NCBI RefSeq assembly: GCF_002234675.1
Contig: NC_019859.2
Location: 1,379,740-1,443,739, forward strand
Direction of reading: 5' to 3'
Origin: Oryzias latipes
Lineage: Eukaryota > Chordata > Actinopteri > Beloniformes > Adrianichthyidae
DNA: 64,000 bases
Shown one piece after another: positions 55,289-64,000 of the stretch. The notes below the pieces were generated by a model. That model had not been told where the DNA came from. It saw only the letters and a list, made by a program, of their open reading frames with translations, and ran no database searches. A program made the translations under genes and the position numbers. Each line of letters starts with the position of its first letter. The stretch's first letter is position 1.

Positions 55289-55872
55289 GTCCCCAACCTT
55301 TCTAAGGCCACGGATCGGTTTGACGTCAGACAAAGTTTTCACGGACCGGTCTTGAAGAAGTGGCGGACGATTAATGTATAAATGTTTCGACGAAGGGGGA
55401 ACAGAGACGTGTCAAGACGCATTTTGAGCGTTTATTTTGACACGCATGTCATTGTAGATCGTACAGGTGTCATCATCCTCCTTCCCTCCCTCACTCATGG
55501 TGCAAAAAAGAAGTACTGTTAATCAAATGTAGCTTTCTTTTTTGGCAGTGGAAGGCTCCTCTTCTGTCTCCTGGCGTTTTCCACTTGGCAAAAAACTTTC
55601 CAAAGACGTTAGTTTTTACTCGTATTGCTAGCTCCTGGGTTTTATTTTAGCGGTAACCTATCAGGTGACGGAGACGAGCGCCTTGGCCTGCGTCAAGAGT
55701 GACATAGACGGATGGAACAGAGAATTGGGCGATTTTTCAGAATAAATCATCTTTCAGATTCCGAAATAAATAAAACGGAAGTCATGTAAGTTATTTATTC
55801 TTTCTGTGTGGCCCGGTACCAAATGACCCACGGACCGGTACTGGTCTGTGGCCTGGGTGTTGAGGACCGCTG
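55289..55872. mobile_element. non-autonomous hAT-like element, about 580 bp
   Basis: The left end AGCGGTCCCCAACCTTTCTA and, on the other strand, the right end AGCGGTCCTCAACACCCAGG are inverted repeats, and GGACCGGT-type text follows both. There is no transposase. A flanking 8-bp duplication is not clear. Confidence 0.6.
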
Positions 55873-56479
55873 TAGAGGATGTTTGATTGGCCGTTCTGCG
55901 TGTCAATCAAATAATGTACTTCACAGTGAGGATGGTGATTGGCTGACAACAATTTTACTAAATTTGGTTTATTTATTTTCGATGCTCTGCAATCGTGACA
56001 TGAATCCACTGAAATGATAATTCCATGGCTGCAGAAATGCTAACTATCTGTATTCTGCTAACATCCTTTGTTCACAAAGTGAACTTCAGAAGCACAGGTT
56101 CCCATCAACAGAATACTTTCAACCGCGTTTATTTTGATTCCTTAAGTGTTTGACTTTTAAAACACGTGTATTGAACCCAAATGATCTGCTGACAGAAGCC
56201 ACAAAGCAACAGTGTAAACACGGTGGTGGTAGTATGATGTTTTTACGGCCAAAACCTTCATTCATAGTTGTGTTCAGTTCAGTTACACAGGTTAAATAAA
56301 GGCATGTAGTGGTCGTTCCCCTTTGCTTTGCGGGTCTTTGAACAGGACAGTTGCATTCAGGAGCATCAAACTAACGTTCAGGAAAGGGAGGAAGGGAAGG
56401 GAAACAACAACAACAACAACAAAAGCCCAACTGCGGCCCGTTTCTTGTTTCAATAATTGCTGCTCCTGTTAGATTTCAC

Positions 56480-57010
56480 GGGAGGAGGAGTGAGCATCCC
56501 TCCACCGAATGTTGCCACAGTAACGGCGCCTTATCCCTCTCATCCTGCCGGCGTGACGCCTTCACGGACACAGCGGCGCGCGGAGCGGGCCCGAAGGAAG
56601 AAAGCGAAAACCTTTACCTGCTTCTGTTTTTTTAGAGACAAATCCCTCCTTTTTCGTTACATCCTTGACAACAACTCGGCAGGTGGAGGCTTTCTGTTCC
56701 TGTCGTTGATAGTTTTTAGCTCCTTTTCACCCCCGTCGCAGTTCCCTGGCGGAGCTGCCTCAGCGGCTTTCCCAGGCGGCGCCTTCAGATTGGCTGTTAT
56801 TGCTCCACCTCGATACAAGGCAGCTTCTCATTGGCCGATCCGGCGGGCCGCCCAGCCTGCCGCGGCAGCCATCTTTGTCGAGGGCATCGGGTCCAAGCAC
56901 TTAATTAGCCGAAGTGGCTGTGTGTGGAAGCGTTTGCCCTTCCCTTTTCCTCTACTTAATGTGAGACCGGCGTCTCTGCTGCCCCATAAAATAACGGAGA
57001 GACTCCCGTT
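56480..57010 (-). promoter_or_regulatory. CpG-rich promoter candidate, possibly for morn4
   Basis: A GC-rich, CpG-rich block with two ATTGG (inverted CCAAT) boxes near 56790 and 56830. On the minus strand ACAAAGATGGCTGCCGCGG (56877-56859) resembles a YY1 site typical of housekeeping start sites. morn4 needs an upstream noncoding exon, and this is the nearest suitable promoter. The plus-strand 197-codon frame here shows no domain and I do not call it. Confidence 0.4.
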
Positions 57011-58273
57011 AACGACACGCTGTCATCTCACGGTTCAATTTGGTGATTAGACCCGCGTTTTGGCCACTTTTACACAACTTGATTTATTCGTTTTTTAATG
57101 CTCTGAAACAGCTGCACGGGGGTGACTGGAATTCAGGGCCACACACTCTACATAATTAACCCAAACTTAAATGAATCAGAAAAATCAAGGTGACCCAAAA
57201 AAAAAATCACCGCTAAATGTGGTTCGTTTCTCGGAAGAAAATTCCCATCAGATCATTAAAGGAAACATTTGACCAAATTCCATGTTTTAGTCGGAACAAA
57301 CAGTTTTATTTTTCTGCTGTTTTACTTTAAAGAAATATGCAGAAGTGGGAATCAGAGAACCTGAAATCATGTGTAAAAAAATCCCCCAAAGCAGCAGTTA
57401 TTTTAAATCACTTGAAATTAACAGACTTCAAGAAAAAACATTTTAAAAATTAAGTGAGAAAGAGTTTGTAATGTGAGCCAAAAAGCAAAATCCTTTTATA
57501 TAATAAATATTTGTGCCAGAAAAACAGGAACAATGACACATTTTCAAGGTAATGCAGATCTTTTACGCTTTTAAATAAGAATTTGCTCATAAAAATGTTC
57601 ACTATGAAAACATTTGGATTATTTCTCTAATGTGCTATTTATGTTGGGATTTATTTATGACTTTCTTTTTGGAGCAAGACTAATTCTTGCGTTTCGGTGG
57701 TTTCATTTGAACTACTTATTTATTTAACCCAACAAAATGTTATTCCCTTTTTAACCCCAGAGTTGGGTTATTTATAACGATGGAGTTTTAAGAGACATTT
57801 TAATCCAAAAACGGTCAAACTCTTTTTTTTATCTCATAATTTTTTCATTTCTACTTAATGAAAGTTTGTTTTTCTTTTTGCTACCTAATGGTTTCTGGAA
57901 CCCCCCCCATCCCCTGGAGACGTTTCCAGCTCAGCTCAGTGTGGACTCTGCAGGTCACGTGTTCAGTCTAAAGCGACCTCGAGGTCAGTTGGTGCCGGAA
58001 ATGAGACTTTAAGAGAATATTTTGCTGTAATCCAACATGACGTGTTGGCTTTTCGAAGCCCCGTTCTGGGCGCGTGAGGGTTTCCTACGCGCATCCTGGA
58101 GTTTGGAGAAAAACGCGCGCGTGCTGCCCTGAACGGTGCGCGTTTCAATCCGCGCGGCACTCCCTCGCCCTTTGACACACATTGCATTAAGCCACGATGA
58201 GTTTGGAGCGCAGGCGCCATGTGCTCTTCTTTATCCAGCCCTAAAAGAGACAAACATCCCGGTGACCAATGGT

Positions 58274-58292
58274 AGCGCGCGCGCGCGCGCGC
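58274..58292. repeat. (GC)n run upstream of lcor
   Basis: About 19 bp of alternating G and C, some 200 bp upstream of the lcor start codon. Potential Z-DNA. Confidence 0.8.
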
Positions 58293-58349
58293 AGAGATGC
58301 TGGCGGAGTCTGAGGGGAGGGGGCACTTTCGGTGGGTGGGACGAGCGGC

Positions 58350-58487
58350 GGTATAGAAAGGGGGATGCTGCAGCCCCGTCCCCTTCATATCTCTCTCCAC
58401 CCAGCCCTAGAATAAAAAGCACCGGTGACGTGCGCGCAGGGAAGCACCCAGCAGTATGTGCGCGCCCACGGGAGGGGCCGATAGAAA
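58350..58487 (+). promoter_or_regulatory. lcor promoter and 5' UTR
   Basis: A CpG-rich region with TATA-like GGTATAGAAA (58350) and AGAATAAAAAGC (58408-58419), 70-140 bp before the ATG. The sequence next to the start is GAAAATGGCGAGT. Confidence 0.5.
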
Positions 58488-58584
58488 ATGGCGAGTCTGT
58501 GCAAAAGGCAGCAATGCACGATAGAGAGGCGCGGCTTTCGGCAGGAACTTGACTCTTGGAGGCACAAACTCATTCACTGTGTAG
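58488..58584 (+). CDS. lcor: ligand-dependent nuclear receptor corepressor, first coding exon (partial gene)
   Basis: The exon encodes 32 residues plus one base, beginning [17 protein letters not shown] and ending WRHKLIHCV, then a donor TAG/GTAAGC. This is the conserved N-terminus of the LCOR long form; LCORL shares the [19 protein letters not shown] part, but the [10 protein letters not shown] start and the human 10q24 neighbourhood favour LCOR. LCOR is a nuclear corepressor acting through CtBP and HDACs, and longer isoforms bind PRC2. The next exon is not found before the window end, so at least 5.4 kb of intron follows. Confidence 0.85.
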
Positions 58585-61500
58585 GTAAGCTCGCTTGGAA
58601 TAGTGTGTGTGCGTGTGGATGGCAGGGATGCGCCGCTCGCGCGCTCTTCCCTCCCCCGGCTCCTTGGGGTGTCCGGAGCGGGGAGCCGGGCTGAGGCGGC
58701 TCCTGCGGGGGCAGCGTGAAGCTGTCATTTTCTGGCTGAGCTCGGTCCGCCCCCCCCCCCACCCGGACCGGACCCAAACATTTCAGCTCCAAGTTTTCGG
58801 GGTCTCGTTCTTGCGCGTTTTTACGCGCGAGCCGTGAGTCTGTGAGCGGAAGTGCCGTTCCGCGAGGATGTGGGGGGCTCGGGGCTGGGGGTCATTTTGT
58901 AGACATTTTTCCATTCCTGTTTATTTATTGTAAGCAGTGCTCGTGACGTGTGCAGATGGAGCTGCGCCTCGGCCAATCAGCTGCGGCTCTATAGGCCGGC
59001 GCGTTCCCGGATTGAGTTTCGGATGCGCGCTCCCGAGCTGGAAGCCCCCCTCCTCTGCCGCTGCCCTGGAAATCGGCTTTTGGGAGCGCGCATTGCTGCA
59101 TTGGGGGAAATGTCAGTGAAAAGGATGTTTTGGGGGAAGGTGGCCTCGCTGCTGGGGGGCTACGGGACGGTGGCGCGCGCTGCTGCGGGATCCGCGGCGG
59201 GTTGTGAAGACTTGTTGAAATGATGCGGCAGAAACAGCGCGGAGTTCGTGCGGGTTTTTTTGGGAAGTGGGAATGACGGGACACGTCCGTCTTTGTCTCC
59301 GTAGATCCCGTGGATCTGCTCCCGTCAACATCCATTCCTTTGCGTTTCCACTCAGGTTGCGGGTTTGTTGTTGTTGTTTCTAATCCTGCCCCCCCCCCCC
59401 CCCCATGCAGCCCCTGTCTTGTGCCATAAACTCAATGTATTCTGGTTTTCCTGATCACTCCCTCCTGGGCCGGGGTCTCCTGCCCTCCTCTGTGGTTCCG
59501 GGCTGCAGTGGGTTGTTCCTCTGCGGTTTCTGTTTAGATCTTGGTTTGTGACCTGTCACCTTCTTAACACCCCCCCCCCCCTCCTGATATCTGATTCCAC
59601 GGGTGATGCTGTTCTGATAAAGGATTCTGGATCAGAGGATCTGGTCAACTCTGACCTTCAGGGGTCGTCCAGCGTGAAGCAAACAGCTTCCAGATGTTCT
59701 TTGCTCCCTAAAAGTCAGTCCAAGTGTTTTGTTGCTGCTGCTGCTGTTCAAAGGTTTAGTGGGTCACCTGCAGCATTTGGCCCCTCCCCCTTACATGATT
59801 TGGAGGCTTGCAGTTGAGATCTGAAAGGTCTTTAGAGATGCTGAGCTCCTGCAGGCCTCCTCCTCCTCCTCCTGAGGGGTTGATCCTGGGGGGTGACAAA
59901 GTGTGAATCTGAGGGTCGCATCTCCAGAAAAGGTGAAACTACCAGTCAGGTGTGTTTTTTTTCTTTTTTTCCGGCCGTGATGCTTCTTTTGGAGGCTTCA
60001 GGAAGCCTGGGAGCAGCTGTCATCGGGGGGGGTGCGCTGGAAGAAGGTCAAGCGCCGTTTTTGTGGCGTGTCGACACGCGGAGCCTCGTCTTCCCGCCCG
60101 GCGCTGCTCTGTTAATAAAGTCGGGCCTATATGCCACAGAAAGGTTAACATTATTAGTTGGTAGCAATTACAGGCCGGCTGCTCGTCGCTTCTTCGTCGC
60201 ACGTTCTGGTGGAGGGCTCCTGATTGCTTGGGTGGGGGTGGGGGGCAAAGGTGTTGGAAGCTCTTTTGCTTCAGTTGAGGATGCTCTCAGCCCGGACGGG
60301 TCAAACTTTATCGATCTCACAGAGGGACAAGAAACTGATCAACAAAAACAAACATCAATACGTCAAGAGATAAACGAGGGATTTTTAACCACCTGAGAGT
60401 CATACGGAGGAGATGTGCAGACTGATGCAGTAGTAGTCCCTACACTGGGGGGTCCTCCACCTCCTCCATGGAGCAGCCCGGGACAGAGCTCTGCAGATCC
60501 GCTTCCCTTTCCTCTCAGCTGATGGAGGCGCTGTAATTGTTCAGGAGGATGGAGTGATGAGGACAGAGAGGAGACTGGACGGGTCGGACTTGTTTCTTCC
60601 TAATGAAGCCATTATCAGAACAAAGCTGATTAATCTGGTCGCAGGTCGCAGGTCCGGGCCACCTGTAAGTGCTCATTACTGTCACGTAATTAGCGTCTCG
60701 GTCCTGTGGGCCGCATGTTTCCAGTTAATTTCCTCTTGTTTACTGATTAATGAACGAGTTGGAAGAAATTCGTGCTAATGCTGCGAGCGGGTCCTCGGCC
60801 GGCAGAAGATTCCTCCAATTAGATCCGAAGCGCAGGGGGCCAGATGATCCAGGAGGTCAGCGAGTGAGCAGGACCCCCCTCCCCGATCCGTGTCAGTTTA
60901 TCCGTCCGTATATCAGCCCGGCGTCCCTCGATTACCAGCTGAGCTGACGGTCAAATCCACACAATCCCCCCCGTCCCACCTCCCACCCGAGCAGACAGCT
61001 TTTCCTGCGGTAATGGACAGATGGACGCCCCCAGAGAGCGGCCCGCTACTTTCTCATCTCGCTAATTCTTTTTCTCTGAGAAGGAAAACAAAACATGGAG
61101 CTGGTGGGGTGGGGAGGGAGGGAGGGGGGGCGTTCGACCAGACCGAATGCCAGCACTGCCACATGCCACCCCCTCGTGCACACGTACGTGCACGGCGGCC
61201 TCTCAGGGCCGCTCAATCGGTGCCAACCGGGAGCCCCCCGTCAGGAGACGTGCTGCTCTCTTTGGGTTGGGGGTGGGGTGTCAATTGCAATCTGTGGAAA
61301 AATGCCCCCCCCCCACTGGCACAGAGTGCACGTGGACAGAAGGTGTTTCACTTTGGCGGCGCCTGGAGGCCTCGGACGCCGTCCCTCTGATTCCCCCCTC
61401 GGCGTCCTTTCATCCTCCTGCACGGATTCGTCTCCAAAGACAAAAGTCTTTCATGTTGTTTTTGCAGCAGAGAAAAAGCAACTTTTGAAGGACAAAGACG

Positions 61501-62059
61501 GCGAACAGGAAGCTGCAATAAAAAAAAGGAAAAGCTTGTTTTTCTGTTTACCTAAAAGATAAAGGCAGCACTTTGTTCTCCCTTTCCTTGACTATTTTAA
61601 AGCAGGAGTCTGTAAACATAAAGTTAGGTGCTAATTATTGCGTGTGACCATCTTCCACACGGATCTTTGTGCCATGAGAAGCTGGGGGGGGGGGACGCCG
61701 GGCGCCGTTTGAACACTTCAGAATAAAATCTGCCCACGGCTTTCAGATGACACGATGCTTCCCTTCAAACTCTGCTTTCATTTTGGAGCTCCACCGAATC
61801 CAGAAAAAAGATCCACATTCACACGGAAACTCTTTCTTTCACTCGTTTTAGAGGTCTTTGAATTTGTTTGTGTGTTTTTATTTTGGAATTATTTCTGTTT
61901 TGCTGATCCAGAAAAGTTCCAAAGATCTTCTAAACCTGCTTTTCTGCTCCTTCCTCCTCCTTTCGGTCCGAGCCGCGACCAAAGTCCTCCTGTGCCTTAA
62001 ACTCTGTACACATTGTTCCTGACTCAACCCAAAATTTATGTAAGTGCTCCATTGTGTGC

Positions 62060-62215
62060 ACGTGTGTGTGTGTGTGCACGTGCGTGTGTGAGTGCACGTG
62101 TGTGTGTGTGTTTTCATGAGTTACTTTTGTTTTGGGAGCTGTCAGACGTCCTCGGTACAGTTCTTCAGGTTTTAATACCATGTGGGCTCATGCATGGCTT
62201 GGAGTTTGTGTTTAG

Positions 62216-62250
<35 letters not shown>
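62060..62250 (+). repeat. TG and CA microsatellites
   Basis: A GTGTG/GCACG repeat at 62060-62112 and a (CA)n run at 62219-62250, in opposite sense, about 105 bp apart. They could pair as a hairpin in the lcor intron RNA. Confidence 0.9.
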
Positions 62251-62251
<1 letters not shown>

Positions 62252-63147
62252 AAGGGGTGAGGTGTCGAGGCTTTGGAGCTGCAGGAATGTTTACTCAGTC
62301 CCGCCTTTGCTGAATTCCTTCTTGTTCTTCTACGGTGGCTGCTTTTGTGTGCAAGGTCATATTTGAGCAATCTGCTTTCCACGCCGTTTGATGAATGGCG
62401 CCCGAGTGCGCACTTCTGCCCTGCTGAGGAGGAACCTCAGACCTTGAACTTGAGGACATTTTTGGAAAGCGAGGACATTTTGTTCTGAGGACTCGTCTGC
62501 TCGGAGCTGCAGGAGGGTTAAGACCCGGTTAATCGCTGTAGTTGTGGTGATTAAGCTGCAGGAATGTGGTGTTATTTGAAGAAACGGCGTCTCCCATCTT
62601 CCCTTTATCCCTCAGAATAATGCATTCATGGAATTAAAGAGTGTGTCATTCACTTTTAATTAATACTAAGTAGCACCTGAGTTTTTCTGAACAAGACGAA
62701 GCGGCTAATGAGATAATAATGGGGTTAAGCGTGGGTAAGCTGTCACGGTTCAGAGTTAAAGGGACAGGCGTGCGCACGTGTCTGCTCACAGTTCCAATAG
62801 AATAGAAGATATTATTAGCGACTCGACGTCCAAATGTCAACACCATGAGACACAATGAAATATCATTTTGAATTAAAGTCCAACACAAATGAAAAACTTT
62901 GTTTAGAAAAGGCGTCTTTTCTCTGGAAGAATAAAGTTCATGAAAGTTTTTTTACTCTAAAGTTGTATATTTTCTTCAGCGGGTTTTTGGACAGTTTTTT
63001 TAAGCTTCCATCCCATAATGAGCAAAAGAGAAAAATAATCCTACTTTTTGTGTTTATTTCTGCTCAGCATTCATGGCGTTTTGCTGCTATTGTTCCATCC
63101 TCACAAAAGTGGGCGGTGTCAAACGTTTGGCTTCTCCTTTGCCGTCT

Positions 63148-63161
63148 GTTTCCATAGCAAC
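63148..63161 (+). promoter_or_regulatory. RFX X-box motif in lcor intron 1
   Basis: GTTTCCATAGCAAC is a near-perfect imperfect-palindromic X-box as bound by RFX factors. It lies in a short non-repetitive stretch that also has AGTGGGCGGTG. Confidence 0.45.
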
Positions 63162-64000
63162 CATAATGTGTCGACCATAAATACGCCTGCCTGTTACTGA
63201 GCGTGCTGCCTGTTGAAGGCGCGGCTGAAGGCGGTCGGATGGACGGATGCGGTCGTGGTCTTCCAGAGCCGCAGAAGGGCCGGCGAGAAAGCATCAAGAC
63301 ATTTTATCGCCTGTTAAAGTTGAAGATGAGGTCAAAGGTCGCATATATATATCATATTTCATCAAAACAACAATCTGTTGTTTTTTCAAAGTTTAAAAAC
63401 TGTTTTAGTTTGTAAAAAGTTTCCAAACTAAAACCCGAAATTAGGCTTTTGATTTTCAGAATAAGAGTTTAAAGGGTGAGCCACAGCTGGGGCTTTTGTT
63501 CTGAAAATCCGCCGGCAGCTTTCATGGTTCCTCCGAAAACAGCCATCAAAGGCTCTTGATGAAGTTAGCGTGTGCCAGTCCACATCTGCTCAGCCTCACT
63601 GCAACCGGGTCACACTTTGCTGTTGCTGTGCGTTTCCACGGTAACAGCAAGTCATCACCTCGGTGTGCTCAGGCGACAACTTCTTATTGACCACAAAAAA
63701 CAAAATAAATCGCTGATGAAACATTTACTGTTTGGGTTTTGGAAAGCCGTGATGATGCAGTTCCTCTTTTAGCTCTTTTCAGTTTTCTGGAAACGTTTCT
63801 AAACATCCAGGTGTGACTCAGGAAAAGCTGAGGCGTTTTCTGCGTTTCAGTCAAACTGTGTTGTCACACTCTGTTTGGGTCCAGATCTGCTCCAGATCTC
63901 TCGGTCACGCCGCGATGAACGTCCCAGAGTTTACAGATGTGACCTTGAGATAACGTCACCTTGGACAGCATCACGTTCACACCTGAAAGTCACAGTCTGC

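Larger units (their letters stand above)
58585..64000 (+). other. lcor intron 1 (to window end)
   Basis: No exon is supported. Several stretches look like candidate regulatory elements by composition: 60100-60180, 60600-60760 (CACGTAATTAGCGTC, GATTAATGAACG), 62620-62760 (TTTTAATTAATACTAAG) and 63090-63190. A G/C-rich block just after exon 1 (58600-59230) extends the CpG island. Confidence 0.5.

Noticed and set aside
56457..57050. 197-codon plus-strand frame
   Set aside because: No domain, low-complexity composition driven by the CpG-rich block, and no splice or homology support.

Overview
The window is nuclear DNA of a teleost fish, most likely a percomorph. The reasons are intron-rich vertebrate genes with GT-AG splice sites, CpG-rich first exons, abundant fish-type Tc1, hAT-like, L2 and sushi-type elements, and CA microsatellites. 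The gene order matches genes that lie close together on human 10q24. I could not identify the species.

Four protein-coding genes can be assembled exon by exon. (1) cnnm1, minus strand, 9 coding exons between 9243 and 130, about 860 residues, a CNNM/cyclin-M membrane protein. (2) hoga1, plus strand, 7 exons 10893-16577, 327 residues, the mitochondrial 4-hydroxy-2-oxoglutarate aldolase; it is divergent from cnnm1 with about 1.65 kb between start codons. (3) morn4, minus strand, 4 coding exons spread over 53791-32890, 148 residues, with a GC-AG first intron and very large introns. (4) lcor, plus strand: only coding exon 1 (58488-58584) is present, and its first intron runs to the window end.

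Layout: 1-9.3 kb cnnm1; 9.3-10.9 kb divergent promoter region with an old Tc1 scrap, poly-C tracts and a CTCF-like motif; 10.9-16.9 kb hoga1; 16.9-32.3 kb intergenic, repeat-rich (Tc1 element interrupted by an L2 LINE, CA/CG microsatellite, 33-bp and 170-bp tandem arrays, a MITE, and an unexplained stop-poor island at 27.4-27.8 kb); 32.3-53.8 kb morn4; 53.8-58.3 kb morn4 upstream region with two non-autonomous hAT-like elements and a CpG-rich promoter candidate; 58.3-64 kb lcor promoter, exon 1 and intron 1.

The largest insertion is a 5.1-kb sushi-type (Ty3/gypsy chromovirus) LTR retrotransposon in morn4 intron 2. It has a perfect 5-bp target duplication, LTRs differing at one base by eye, and an 11-nt match between the primer-binding site and the presumed RNA 5' end, as expected for self-priming. 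Its gag-pol is broken by frameshifts and has lost the integrase core, so it was probably mobilised in trans.

The genes do not form one pathway: magnesium-linked membrane transport, hydroxyproline/glyoxylate catabolism, a MORN-repeat adaptor and a nuclear-receptor corepressor. I see no clearly new biological system. The observations most worth testing are diverged inverted repeats flanking morn4 exon 3 (possible circRNA or exon skipping), the self-priming but defective retroelement, and convergent CTCF-like motifs around hoga1 exon 1.
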